Positions 17,366-26,982 of a DNA stretch of 64,000 nucleotides are shown here, in pieces. Each line of letters begins with the position of its first letter. The first letter of the stretch is position 1. The notes below the pieces were generated by a model. The model searched no databases and was not told the DNA's origin. It saw only the letters and a list, made by a program, of their open reading frames with translations. The translations under genes were made by a program, and so were the position numbers. This DNA comes from Solimonas thermocellulolyticum (GTDB lineage Bacteria; Pseudomonadota; Gammaproteobacteria; Nevskiales; Nevskiaceae), in assembly GCF_040327995.1 (NCBI RefSeq), contig NZ_JBEPIJ010000015.1, positions 1 to 64,000 of the forward strand. The letters run 5' to 3'.

Positions 17366-20300
17366 TCACGACCTCGGCAAGGGCTCAGGCATCGGCCACC
17401 ACTGGCGCGCGCGATGCAGCACGCGCCGCGCCCAGTGCCCGAGGTCTTCGAGGGCGAGGTAGATCGTCGGCAGGACCAGCAGGGAGACGCCGGTCGCGAA
17501 CAGCAGTCCGCCGATGATGGCGCGGGCCATCGGGTAATAAGCCGGCCCCTCGCCGCCGACGGCGGTGTCGCCCAGTGCCAGCGGCACCATGCCGAGCACG
17601 GTGGTCGCCGCGGTCATCAGGATCGGCCGCAGGCGGTCGCGCGACCCCTGCACGACCGCGGCCTGACGTTCGAGCCCGGCGGCGCGCAGACGGTTGACGT
17701 GGTCGACGAGCACGATGCCGTTGTTCACGACGATGCCCATCAGCACCAGCATGCCGATCATCGCCATGAACGAGAAATCGGTGCCGGTGCAAAGGAAGAA
17801 CCAGTAGACACCGACGAAGGAGAACAGGATGCCGGTGATGATCGCGCTCGGCGCCAGCACCGACTCGAACAGCACGGCCATGACGATGTAGATACAGGCG
17901 ATCGCAAGCAGCATGTTCTGCATCATCGTCTGCATGCTCTCCTCTTCTTCGCTGAATGCGCGGCCGAAGCCCCAGCTATAGCCGGGAGGCAGTTGCACGC
18001 CCGCGAGCGTCTGGCCGATGCGCTCGCGCGCATCCTCGGAGGTCACGCCTTCGGCGGTGCCGAACGCGATCGACAGCGCGCTCAGACGATCCTCGCGCCG
18101 GATCGTGCCGGGCACATCACCGATCGACAGCTCGGCGAGCGTCGACAGGCTCACGCGCGTGCCTTCGGGCGTGATGATCGGCAGCGAGCGCAGCGCATCG
18201 AGGTCGAGCCGGTCCTGCAGGCGGAACACCAGCACCAGATCGACTTCGCCGGTCGAGGTCCGGTACGGTCGCAGCGGCACGCCACGCATCGCACCGGCGA
18301 CGACATCGGCGACCTGCTGGCTCGACAGGCCGTAGAGTCGCGCCTTGTCGCGGTCGACGCGCACGCGCACCTCCCAGTCCTCTGCCGAGGTCGTAAGGCG
18401 CACGTCGGTCAGGCCCGGAACGCCGCGGACGATGCGTTCGACTTCGAGCGCCACTTCGCGCAGACGCTCGCTCGATTCGCCGAAGACCTGCACCGACAGT
18501 TTCTCGCCGGATCCCTGGCGGTTCTGCTCGAAGCTCGGCTCGCCGATCGCGATCTTCGGCAGCCCTTCGCGGATCGCCGCCATGATCGCTTCCGGGTTCT
18601 GCCGGCGCTGCGCCTTGTCGACCAGCAGGATCGTGGTCTCGGCACGGCCGATGTCGAAGTACGAGTACACCGACTCGATCTCGAAGCGCGCCCGGTTCGC
18701 GAGCAGATAGCGCTCGATGGTGGCGACGGACTCCTCGACCTTGGACAGGCGGTAGACGCCGTTGACGTTGTACGTCAGGAACAGGCGCTTGCTGCGGTCC
18801 TGCGGAAACATGTCCATCTTCACCAGACTCGCCGGCACGGCGACGCTCACCAGCACCAGCACGATGAAGACGCCGGTCTTGCCCGGATGGCGCAGCGTCC
18901 AGGCAAGCACCTGCGCGTATCGGTCGGCGAGCGCCTCGATCCAGCGCACGCGTTCGCCGCCGCCCAGCGCGATGCGCGTGGTCAGTTGCGGAATCAGCGT
19001 CAACGCGATCAGCAGCGACGCCAGCAGCGCGACCGAGATCGTCGTGGCGACGTGGGAGAGATAAACCGTGATTTCGTTCTGGTCGCCGAACAGGTTGGGG
19101 AGGAACACGATCGCGGTGGTCAGCGTGCCCATCGCAACCGCCAAGCCCACCCCGCGGACGCCCTTTAGCGTGGCGCTGCGCGCATCGCGTCCTTCGCTGC
19201 GTGCCTTGAAGATCGACTCGGTGACGACCACGGCGTTGTCGACCAGCATGCCGATCGACAGCATCAAACCCATCAGGCTGAGGATGTTCAGCGAGATGTC
19301 GAGAAAAAACATCGCGCCCAGCGTGATCAGCAGCGACAGCGGCGCCGCACTGGTGACGATCAGCGTCATGCGCCAGTCGCGCAAGAACAGATACAGCACG
19401 GCGATCGACAGCAGGGCGCCGAACGAACCTGCCTGCAGCAGATCGTCGAGCGAGCTGCGCACGTTGTCGGCGGTGTTTTCCATGATGTATAGGTTCACGC
19501 CGGCCATTTCGGGCAGACGCCGTATGTCCTCGATTTCGGCGAGTACGCGGTCGGCCACGTCGACGAGATTGGCGCCGGTCTCCTTGAACACGTCGAGGCC
19601 GATCGAATAGCTGCCGTTGAGGTGCCGACCGTAGGTGCGCACCGGTTCGGCGTAACGCACCTCGGCGATGTCGCCCAGGCGCAGGCCGCGCGGGTCGATC
19701 ACCATCGCGCGGAGCTGCTCGATCGACGTGAAGCGCCCTTCGGGCTTGACGTACCAGCGCCGCCCGCCCTCGACCAGATGCCCGGCAGTCTGCGAGAAGT
19801 TCGCGCGCTGCAGGGTTTCGGCCAGCGCGCGCAGGTCGACACCGTGCGCGGCGACGCGATCGGCGGCGAGTTCGATGCGCACTTCTTTGGGATCGACGCC
19901 GTACAAATCGACGCGTGAGACACCGGGCAGCCGCTCGATGCGCCGCTTGAGCACACGTTCGAGCATGTCGTAGGCGTTCGACAGATCGCGCTGCGCCGAG
20001 ACGCGCAGCATCAGCACCGGGATGCTGCCGGCCTCGAACTTCTGGATCTGGACGCGCTCGATGTCACGCGGCAGTTCGTCTGCAATGGCCTCGATCCGGT
20101 CGCGCGCCTCGACACCCTTGATCGCCAGATCCTGACCCCAGTCGAACAGGATGAAGATGCCGGCACCGCTGTCCGACGACTCCGAGTTCATGCGCTGGAT
20201 GCCGGACAGCGTCGCCAGCGCCTCCTCGACCGGGCGCGTGATGCGGCGCTCGACTTCCTCCGGCGTCGAATTGCGATAAGGGATCTGCACGAAGATGCCG

Positions 20301-20425
20301 GGGAATTCGATGTCCGGCAGGAACTCCAGCGGCAGGCGCTGGCCGCCGATCGTGCCGATCACGCTCATGCAGACGAAGAACATCACCACGGTGACCGGCC
20401 GCCGCAGCGAAAGCTCGGTGAGCAT
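17366..20425 (-). CDS. Efflux RND transporter permease subunit (AcrB/MexB type)
   Basis: A 1019-residue inner-membrane proton-drug antiporter subunit. It has the N-terminal ELSLRRPV motif with the first membrane helix, periplasmic pore and docking domains in two repeats, and twelve predicted membrane helices. The proton-relay region follows the LMLSIGMLVDNAVVVTESI pattern. The ATG at 20425 overlaps the TGA of the upstream permease; a GTG one codon earlier is an alternative. It is the last gene of an adaptor-permease-permease operon, like MdtABC, suggesting a heteromeric pump. No outer-membrane factor is encoded nearby. Confidence 0.92.
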   Translation of the reverse strand: MLTELSLRRPVTVVMFFVCMSVIGTIGGQRLPLEFLPDIEFPGIFVQIPYRNSTPEEVERRITRPVEEALATLSGIQRMNSESSDSGAGIFILFDWGQDLAIKGVEARDRIEAIADELPRDIERVQIQKFEAGSIPVLMLRVSAQRDLSNAYDMLERVLKRRIERLPGVSRVDLYGVDPKEVRIELAADRVAAHGVDLRALAETLQRANFSQTAGHLVEGGRRWYVKPEGRFTSIEQLRAMVIDPRGLRLGDIAEVRYAEPVRTYGRHLNGSYSIGLDVFKETGANLVDVADRVLAEIEDIRRLPEMAGVNLYIMENTADNVRSSLDDLLQAGSFGALLSIAVLYLFLRDWRMTLIVTSAAPLSLLITLGAMFFLDISLNILSLMGLMLSIGMLVDNAVVVTESIFKARSEGRDARSATLKGVRGVGLAVAMGTLTTAIVFLPNLFGDQNEITVYLSHVATTISVALLASLLIALTLIPQLTTRIALGGGERVRWIEALADRYAQVLAWTLRHPGKTGVFIVLVLVSVAVPASLVKMDMFPQDRSKRLFLTYNVNGVYRLSKVEESVATIERYLLANRARFEIESVYSYFDIGRAETTILLVDKAQRRQNPEAIMAAIREGLPKIAIGEPSFEQNRQGSGEKLSVQVFGESSERLREVALEVERIVRGVPGLTDVRLTTSAEDWEVRVRVDRDKARLYGLSSQQVADVVAGAMRGVPLRPYRTSTGEVDLVLVFRLQDRLDLDALRSLPIITPEGTRVSLSTLAELSIGDVPGTIRREDRLSALSIAFGTAEGVTSEDARERIGQTLAGVQLPPGYSWGFGRAFSEEEESMQTMMQNMLLAIACIYIVMAVLFESVLAPSAIITGILFSFVGVYWFFLCTGTDFSFMAMIGMLVLMGIVVNNGIVLVDHVNRLRAAGLERQAAVVQGSRDRLRPILMTAATTVLGMVPLALGDTAVGGEGPAYYPMARAIIGGLLFATGVSLLVLPTIYLALEDLGHWARRVLHRARQWWPMPEPLPRS

Positions 20426-23400
20426 CACGGCGCCGGCTCCGGCTCGGCCGCGGCCAGCGGCGTGGCGTCGCGCTGCACCAGCGAGTAGACCACCGGGATC
20501 ACCACCAGCGTCAGCAAAGTCGAGACCAGCAGACCGCCGATGACGGTGATCGCCATCGGCTGGCGCACCTCGGCGCCTTCGGCGCCCGAGAGCGCCATCG
20601 GCAAAAGGCCGAGCACCGTGGTCAGCGTCGTCATCACGATCGGGCGCAGGCGCATGCGCCCGGCTTCGAGCATCGCCGGCCGCAACGCCTGTCCGGCCGC
20701 GCGCAGCTGGTTGACCAGATCGATCAGCACGATGCCGTTTTTCACGACGATGCCGGCGAGCACGATCATGCCGATCAGCGCGACGACGTTGATCACCGAG
20801 CCGGTGAGATACAGCGCGAAGATCGCGCCGATGCCGGCGAGCGGAATCGTGAACAGGATGACGAAGGGGTGGAGCAGCGACTCGAACTGCGAGGCCATCA
20901 CCAGATAGACCAGGAACACCGCCAGCGCGAGCGCCAGCGTCAGCGAGCGGAACGACACTTCCATCTCCTCGCTCTGTCCGGCGATGCGCGCCGACAGGCC
21001 GGACGGCAGCGCGATGTCGTCGAGCATGGATTCGATCTCGGCGATGCCTTCGCCAAGATCGCCGTAGGCGAGATTGGCAAAGACGACGATCACGCGCTGC
21101 TGATCGACGCGGCGGATCTCGCTCGGCCCCGAGCGAAGCCGGACCTCGGCGATCGAGGACAGGCGGATCGGCTGCGGGCTGTCCGGATTGACGATCAGAT
21201 TGCGGATGTCGTCGATGCTCGCACGCTGATCCTCGGCGCCGCGCACCAGCACATCGATCTCGCGATCGCCGATGCGATAGCGCGTGGCGACGCTGCCGCG
21301 CACGATGGCGGCGACACGCGCGGCCAGCACTGCGGTGTCGAGACCGAGCCGCGCCGCGCGCTCCTGGTCGAACAGCACCTGGATTTCCGGATGACCGGGC
21401 TTGAGGGTGGTCTCGACCTCGGTGAAGCGGCTCGATGCGATCAGGCGGCGCCGCAGCGTCTCCGAGATGCGTTCGAGTTGCGCCAGATCGTGGCCGGCGA
21501 TCTCGACCTCCAGCGGCGTCTTGAGCGTGAACAGGGCCGGACGCGCGTAGCGGTAGCTGACGCCGGGCAGCACATCGAGATGCCGCGACAGCGCATCGCG
21601 CAACGCCTCTTCGCGGGCGAAGGCCTGCGGCTCGATGACGACGTTGTAAGTGCCGAAGTTCTCACCACCGGTTTGCGGATTCGCATCCAGACGATTGCCG
21701 GTGCCGGCGACGGTGTAGCTGGCGGCAACGCTCTCGCGCGCCAGCTCGCTGCTGCTGAACTGGCGCGCCACGTCCTGCAACAGCGCGTCGGTGCGTTCGA
21801 GCGGCGTGCCCGGCGGCATCTGGATCTCGGCGCGGAACTCGCCCTGGTTGAACGGCGGAATCAGCTCGACGCCGATGCGCGACAGCGTCAGCAGCGCGAG
21901 CACGAACAGAGCGCCCGCGGCGGCGAGCACCGGCAGGCGATGGTCGAGCGCCCAGCCGAGCAGCGCCGCGTAGCGCCGCTCCAAGGCAGCAAAGCCGCGC
22001 TGCCAGATGCCGGCGAGCGGGCGCAGCACGGCGCCGAGCAGCAGCCCGGCGAGACGGAAAACCTGCACGAACGGCCACAGCAGCAGTGCCGGCAGCGTCT
22101 CGAAAGCGGCGTAGCGCGTCCGCGACAGCCATTCGCGGACACGGCCGCGCTCGCGCACCACCGGCGCCGCCGGCGCGAGCGGCTGCACGCGCGCGGCGCG
22201 CGAGGCCATCATCGGAATCAGCGTCAGCGACACGATCAGCGAGAAGTTCAGCGCGCAGGTGACGACCAGCGCCTGGTCGGCGAAGAGCTGTCCGGCGATG
22301 CCCTCGACGAACACCATCGGGAAGAACACGGCGACACTGGTCAGCGTCGATGCGGTCACCGCGCCGGCGACGCGACGGGTGCCGCTGACCGCGGCGTCGC
22401 GCAGTGGCAGGCCGTGCTCGCGTTGGCGGTGGATACTTTCGAGCACGACGATGGCGTCGTCGACCAGCATGCCGATCGCCAGCGCGATGCCGCCGAGCGA
22501 CATGATGTTCAGCGACAGGCCGGCGCCGTACATCACGTTGAAGGTCGCGATCACCGAGATCGGAATCGCCACCGCGACGATCATCGTCGTCCAGGCATTG
22601 CGCAGGAAAAGATAGAGCACGAGGATCGCGAGCAGGCCGCCCTCGATCGCCGCGTAGATCACCTCGTCGACGGCCTGGCGGATGAATACCGACTGGTCGT
22701 AGAGCGGCCTCATCTCGACATCGGCCGGCAACTGCTTGCCGAGTGCCTCGACGCGCGACTTGATGCGATCGACGATGGCGACGGTGTTGCCGTCGCCCTC
22801 CTTGAACATCGAGATCTCGACCGCCTCGGAGCCGTCGACGCGGATGATCGACTCGCGCTCCTTGAAGCCGGCGCGCACCTCGGCGACGTCACGCAGATAG
22901 ATCGGCCGGTCGCTGCGCGTCACCAGGATGGTCTCGCGCATCTCGTCGAGCGTGCGGAACGGATTGAGCGTGCGCACCAGGTAGCTCGACGCGCCCTGCT
23001 CGACGCGGCCGCCGGAGATGTTGGCGTTCTCGGCCGCCAGGCGCTGCTCGACCTGTTCCAGCGTGAGCTGAAACTGCGCGAGCTTGCCCAGATCGACCAG
23101 CACCTGGACCTCGTCTTCGAGACCGCCGGCGATCTTCACCGCGGCGACGCCGTCGACGCCTTCGAGCGGCTTTTGCACCAGATCCTCGGCGATGCGGCGC
23201 AGTCGTTTGAGCGCCGCTTCGTCGGCGACCGGCGCAGAGCCGCCCTGATCGACCTTGAGCGCGAGCCCGTAGCGCATCACCGGGTCCTGGCTCGGATCGA
23301 AGCGCAGCACGATCGGCCGCTGCGCTTGCCGGGGCAGCTCCAATGCGTCGAGCTTCTCGCGCACGTCGAGCACGGCAAAGTCCATTGCCGTGCCCCAGTT

Positions 23401-23685
23401 GAAGTCGAGCGTGACGTCGCTGCGCTCGGCCATCGAGGTCGAGCGCACCTGGCGCACGTTGCGGATGATGCCGACCGCTTCCTCGATCGGCTTGGACAGC
23501 AGCGTCTCGACCTCCTCGGGCGCCGCGCCGGGGAGTTCGGTGCGGATGGTCAGCGTCGGGTAGGACAGGTCCGGCAGCAGCGTCAGCTCCAGCCGCGACT
23601 GCGACACCATGCCGAACAGCAGCACGGCGAAGGTGAGCATGCTGATCGCGACCGGACGCCGCGTGCAGAACTCGATCCATTTCAT
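20425..23685 (-). CDS. Efflux RND transporter permease subunit with internal insertion
   Basis: A 1086-residue RND permease, about 65 residues longer than its neighbour. It begins with the family FCTRRPVAISML segment and has the proton-relay helix IALAIGMLVDDAIVVLESI. The extra length is mostly in the cytoplasmic linker between the two repeats (about residues 495-575): an Arg-rich stretch (VVRERGRVREWLSRTRY) and an added hydrophobic segment before ERRYAALLGWALDH. It sits between adaptor and second permease, with 32 bases to the adaptor and a one-base overlap to the next permease. Confidence 0.92.
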   Translation of the reverse strand: MKWIEFCTRRPVAISMLTFAVLLFGMVSQSRLELTLLPDLSYPTLTIRTELPGAAPEEVETLLSKPIEEAVGIIRNVRQVRSTSMAERSDVTLDFNWGTAMDFAVLDVREKLDALELPRQAQRPIVLRFDPSQDPVMRYGLALKVDQGGSAPVADEAALKRLRRIAEDLVQKPLEGVDGVAAVKIAGGLEDEVQVLVDLGKLAQFQLTLEQVEQRLAAENANISGGRVEQGASSYLVRTLNPFRTLDEMRETILVTRSDRPIYLRDVAEVRAGFKERESIIRVDGSEAVEISMFKEGDGNTVAIVDRIKSRVEALGKQLPADVEMRPLYDQSVFIRQAVDEVIYAAIEGGLLAILVLYLFLRNAWTTMIVAVAIPISVIATFNVMYGAGLSLNIMSLGGIALAIGMLVDDAIVVLESIHRQREHGLPLRDAAVSGTRRVAGAVTASTLTSVAVFFPMVFVEGIAGQLFADQALVVTCALNFSLIVSLTLIPMMASRAARVQPLAPAAPVVRERGRVREWLSRTRYAAFETLPALLLWPFVQVFRLAGLLLGAVLRPLAGIWQRGFAALERRYAALLGWALDHRLPVLAAAGALFVLALLTLSRIGVELIPPFNQGEFRAEIQMPPGTPLERTDALLQDVARQFSSSELARESVAASYTVAGTGNRLDANPQTGGENFGTYNVVIEPQAFAREEALRDALSRHLDVLPGVSYRYARPALFTLKTPLEVEIAGHDLAQLERISETLRRRLIASSRFTEVETTLKPGHPEIQVLFDQERAARLGLDTAVLAARVAAIVRGSVATRYRIGDREIDVLVRGAEDQRASIDDIRNLIVNPDSPQPIRLSSIAEVRLRSGPSEIRRVDQQRVIVVFANLAYGDLGEGIAEIESMLDDIALPSGLSARIAGQSEEMEVSFRSLTLALALAVFLVYLVMASQFESLLHPFVILFTIPLAGIGAIFALYLTGSVINVVALIGMIVLAGIVVKNGIVLIDLVNQLRAAGQALRPAMLEAGRMRLRPIVMTTLTTVLGLLPMALSGAEGAEVRQPMAITVIGGLLVSTLLTLVVIPVVYSLVQRDATPLAAAEPEPAP

Positions 23686-23717
23686 GACCGCGCCCCCATG
23701 CTCACGCCCGAGCCCGG

Positions 23718-24803
23718 TCAGCTACGCGCGTCGGCGCCGGACGCGACCGCCGGGGCCGGCGCCAGCGCATTGACCACCTCCACCTCGCTGGCATCGCGCA
23801 GGCTGGTCTGGCCGGTGACGACCAGCTCTTCACCGGCCTTCAGGCCGTCGAGCACTTCATAGTGATCGGCGTCGCTGTAACCGACGCGGATCGAGCGGCG
23901 GTGTGCACGCCCCTCGCTGACGACGAACACCGAGTGCTGTTCGTCCTCGGTGAGCACCGCGTCCTTGGGCACGAGCAGGGCGTTGGCGCGGCGGTCGTAG
24001 ACGATCTCGACACGGCCGAACATGCCCGGGCGCAGCTCCGGCTGATCGGGCGCCATCGCCACCGTGACCTTGACCGTGCCGGTGGCGGCGTCGACCACTG
24101 GATTCACGCGCAAAATGCGGCCCTGGAAACGCTTGTCCGGCCAGGCGTCGACGACCAACGTCGCCGGCTGTCCGGGCGCGAGCTTGTGGATGTCGCGCTC
24201 GGGCACGAAGATCTGCGCTTCGAGCCTGTCCATGCGCGTGATGCGAAACGCCGGGCTGCCGGCCTGGATCGTGTTGCCGACCTTGACGTGACGCAGCGAG
24301 ACCACGCCGTCGAACGGCGCCTTGATCTCGGCTTCCTGAAGCGCCAGGCGCGCCAGCTCAAAGCTGGCGCGCGCGCCGTCGAGCTCGTACTTGGCGCGCT
24401 CGTAGACCTCGCGCGCGATCAGCTTGCGTGCATAGACCAACTCGTTGCGGCGGAAGTCCTGTTCGAGCTGATCCAGCGTCGCCTTGGCGCGTGCCAGCTC
24501 CAGTTCGAGCCGCTCGGTTTCGAGCTTCGCCAGCACCTGCCCGGCGCGCACGCGCTCGCCTTCCTCGACCAAAACCCGCTCGATCACCCCGCTCTGCTTG
24601 GCCGTCACCGTGGCCTCGTCCTCGGCTTGGAGGGTCGCCGTGCCGCGGTAGGCGGCTGCGATCGGCCCGGTCTGCACACGCACGGTTTCCACCGGAATAC
24701 GGGCCTGCTGTTCGGCCTTGTCCTTGCCGCGGGCGCTGCCGTCGCCGCATGCGCTCAGCGCGACCGCCGCCATCAGCGCCAGCGCGCCCATCCGTACACT
24801 CAT
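23718..24803 (-). CDS. Efflux RND transporter periplasmic adaptor subunit
   Basis: A 361-residue membrane-fusion lipoprotein that links the RND permeases to an outer-membrane channel. The start at 24803 gives a signal with lipobox V-A-L-S-A-C; the frame is open upstream but without a signal. It has the lipoyl/barrel-sandwich half motifs (GTATLQAEDEATVTAKQSG and IKAPFDGVVSLRHVKVGN), a coiled-coil hairpin between them (about residues 90-160) and the C-terminal beta-barrel. It is the first gene of the three-gene efflux operon and diverges from slyD. Confidence 0.92.
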   Translation of the reverse strand: MSVRMGALALMAAVALSACGDGSARGKDKAEQQARIPVETVRVQTGPIAAAYRGTATLQAEDEATVTAKQSGVIERVLVEEGERVRAGQVLAKLETERLELELARAKATLDQLEQDFRRNELVYARKLIAREVYERAKYELDGARASFELARLALQEAEIKAPFDGVVSLRHVKVGNTIQAGSPAFRITRMDRLEAQIFVPERDIHKLAPGQPATLVVDAWPDKRFQGRILRVNPVVDAATGTVKVTVAMAPDQPELRPGMFGRVEIVYDRRANALLVPKDAVLTEDEQHSVFVVSEGRAHRRSIRVGYSDADHYEVLDGLKAGEELVVTGQTSLRDASEVEVVNALAPAPAVASGADARS

Positions 24804-25134
24804 ACGTGAACTCCGTATCGACCCCGAGACGCCCAGCAAAGACCAAAACCCATGCCAGCCGGCCACATCGCGCAAGTCATTGATATTTCGCAACATGCCT
24901 GCCGATGACCGAGCACTTGGGTCGGGCCTGCGACGAGTCGCGCCATTTATTTGTACAACCAGCCAAGTATCGGCAAAGCCCGCCAGTTCTGCGTCGCGAT
25001 GCGGGCGGCGAGCGTCCACGCAGCATCGGCCCACTGCACCCACTGCCAGCTTGGATGCCGGCGTCCTCGGAAGGTCGCCGGACGGCCGGCGCGGCGCATT
25101 TGCTAGCATGGCGGCCTTTGGACCGGAACACATC
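24804..25134. other. Divergent intergenic region, RND operon / slyD
   Basis: This 331-base gap must hold the promoters of both the RND operon (minus) and slyD (plus). I see a weak -10-like TAGCAT at 25104-25109 about 25 bases before the slyD ATG, but no convincing -35. There is no clear operator palindrome and no regulator gene next to the pump. Confidence 0.3.
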
Positions 25135-25617
25135 ATGGAAATCGCCCAGCGGCGCGTCGCCTACATCCACTACACCCTGACCAACGACGCCGGCGTCGTG
25201 CTCGACAGCTCGCGCGGGGCACAACCGCTCGCCTATCTGCACGGGGCCGGCAACATCATCGCCGGCCTCGAAAACGCGCTCGCCGGCAAACAGGCGGGCG
25301 ACAAGTTCACGGTGCGCGTCGAACCGGCACAGGCCTATGGCGAGCGCGACGAAAGCCTGGTTCAGCAAGTCCCGCGACGCGCCTTTGCGGGTATCTCGGA
25401 CATTCGGCCGGGCATGTCGTTTCAGGCGCAGAGCAGTCGCGGCCCGATGCGCGTCGTCGTCACCCGTGTCGCCGGCGACATGATCACCGTCGATGGCAAC
25501 CATCCGCTCGCCGGCGAGGCGCTGAACTTCGATGTCGAGGTAACCGAGGTGCGCGAAGCCTCGGCCGAGGAACTGAGCCACGGTCACGTGCACGGGCCGG
25601 GCGGACATCAACACTAG
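25135..25617 (+). CDS. slyD: FKBP-type peptidyl-prolyl isomerase, SlyD-like
   Basis: A 160-residue cytoplasmic prolyl isomerase and chaperone. It starts with the SlyD pattern V-A-Y-I-H-Y-T-L-T-N-D-A-G and has the FKBP core (YLHGAGNIIAGLENAL), the inserted IF chaperone domain (about residues 70-125) and FKBP return (DGNHPLAGEALNFDVEV). The tail is His-rich (SHGHVHGPGGHQH) but shorter than in E. coli, compatible with modest nickel or zinc binding. The start at 25135 is the only one that matches the family; upstream codons in frame are not conserved. Confidence 0.93.
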   Translation: MEIAQRRVAYIHYTLTNDAGVVLDSSRGAQPLAYLHGAGNIIAGLENALAGKQAGDKFTVRVEPAQAYGERDESLVQQVPRRAFAGISDIRPGMSFQAQSSRGPMRVVVTRVAGDMITVDGNHPLAGEALNFDVEVTEVREASAEELSHGHVHGPGGHQH

Positions 25618-25697
25618 ACCGCAGGCCCCACAGCCGCGCCGTTTGTCGCGCGCTCCCTGTGTGAGAGGAGCGGGCCAGGAGCCTGGGCTGTTTCTCG

Positions 25698-25720
25698 GCC
25701 AATAATCCCCGCGATTGGCC
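25698..25720. other. 7-bp inverted repeat in convergent gap
   Basis: GGCCAAT and ATTGGCC are separated by ten bases in the 171-base gap between the convergent slyD and barrel genes. There is no T-tract on either side, so it could be a weak bidirectional terminator or a protein site. Confidence 0.3.
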
Positions 25721-25788
25721 TCGAATCAACGCGAAATCTGCCTCGCAATGGCTTTGCCTCGTCTGCGCGGTTCCTACCGCCCAGGCGC

Positions 25789-26982
25789 CTAGAAGTACCG
25801 GATGTACTCGATCTGCAGATAGTCGTCGCGGCGGAAGAAGAACAACGGGTCCTCTTCGTCAGCGTCCATGAACAGCCGCAGCTCGACCACCAGCTTGCCG
25901 GCGTCGCCAAGCCGCCGGCTGGCCTCGACGTTGCCGAAGGCGCCGCCGCGCTCGGTGTCGACGATCGCGCCGGCGAGCAGTTCGGTGCCGGCGACATCGT
26001 TGGCGGCGATGCGGGTGCCCACGAACACATCGCGCTGGAACGGCGACGGACTGTCGCTGCCGCGATCGTCCCAGAGGAATTCGGCGAGCGCGCCGACATC
26101 CCAGCCGGTGCCGAGCGGTGCCGAGAAGGTGTACTCGAAGCCGGCGGCCGCCGCGGTGAAGTCCTCGATGCGATTGGTCTGGTGGATCGCTTCGAGCTTC
26201 CAGATCCAGCCGCCGGTGACGACGTTGAGATCGACGCCGGTCTGTTCGATCTGGTCATAGATCGGCACCAGATGCGGGCCGGTCTCGCCCGGCGCAATCT
26301 CGAAGCGCGGATCGCGCGCGGTGCCGGAGAAATGGGAGATGCCGATGTCGAGCAGCGAGGTCGACAGGCTCCAGCGCACGGCGGCGTCGACGTGCTTCTC
26401 CTCCTCCGAGGATTCGTAGATCGCGTCGTCGATCGCATACGGCAGCGGCGCGCGCAGCCGCGCATCCGGCCCCGGCAGCGTGCGCTCGCGGAAATACGGC
26501 AGCACGTAGCCGGTGAAGCTACCGTAGTCCGTGGTCCACGCCAGGCTCAGCATCGGCTGGCCGAGCTTGTCCTCGCCATCCGGATTCTCGACCAGGTCGG
26601 TCTGGTTGATGATGTCCACCAGATGCACGGATTCGGTCACGCCCCAGAACACGCGGCCGACGCCGGCGCGCAGATCGAAATCGCCGAAGCGGTGCTGCAG
26701 CATCAGCTCGCGCAGATCGACATGCGTGCGTTCGTCGTCGATCGTGTCCCAGCGTGCGAACGGCCGCACGGTGATGCTGGTGTCGCGGTTCCAGGCGTAG
26801 TACAGCTCCGGCAGCAGCGCGAGCGAGACGCCGAGCTTGTCGCCGCTCTGACCGGGCCAAGCCGCGTCCTGCAGATACCCGCGTGCCTCGTGCGACAACT
26901 CCGCGCTGAGCTTGAGCGTGCTGCCGTCTGCCGTAGCCGCGACCGGCGCCAGCGCCGCGGCCAGGATGCCGATGCGCAGCAT
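25789..26982 (-). CDS. Predicted outer-membrane beta-barrel protein, function unknown
   Basis: A 397-residue protein with a short signal peptide ending V-A-A-T-A-D. The rest is made of alternating amphipathic strands (LKLSAELSHEARG, YYAWNRDTSITVRPFARWD, LRAGVGRVFWG) and ends in aromatic F at the C-terminus (YIRYF), the classic outer-membrane barrel end signal. It resembles porin-like proteins of the DUF1302/phosphoselective type in general look, but I cannot name a family with certainty. The ATG overlaps the LolA-like stop by one base (TGATG), so it is coupled. Being last in a TetR/MMPL/LolA-like operon suggests it is the outer-membrane part of that system. Confidence 0.75.
   Translation of the reverse strand: MLRIGILAAALAPVAATADGSTLKLSAELSHEARGYLQDAAWPGQSGDKLGVSLALLPELYYAWNRDTSITVRPFARWDTIDDERTHVDLRELMLQHRFGDFDLRAGVGRVFWGVTESVHLVDIINQTDLVENPDGEDKLGQPMLSLAWTTDYGSFTGYVLPYFRERTLPGPDARLRAPLPYAIDDAIYESSEEEKHVDAAVRWSLSTSLLDIGISHFSGTARDPRFEIAPGETGPHLVPIYDQIEQTGVDLNVVTGGWIWKLEAIHQTNRIEDFTAAAAGFEYTFSAPLGTGWDVGALAEFLWDDRGSDSPSPFQRDVFVGTRIAANDVAGTELLAGAIVDTERGGAFGNVEASRRLGDAGKLVVELRLFMDADEEDPLFFFRRDDYLQIEYIRYF

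Noticed and set aside
25698..25720. Inverted repeat as an attachment site or IS end
   Set aside because: No direct repeats, integrase or transposase nearby; a short palindrome in a convergent gap is more simply a termination aid.
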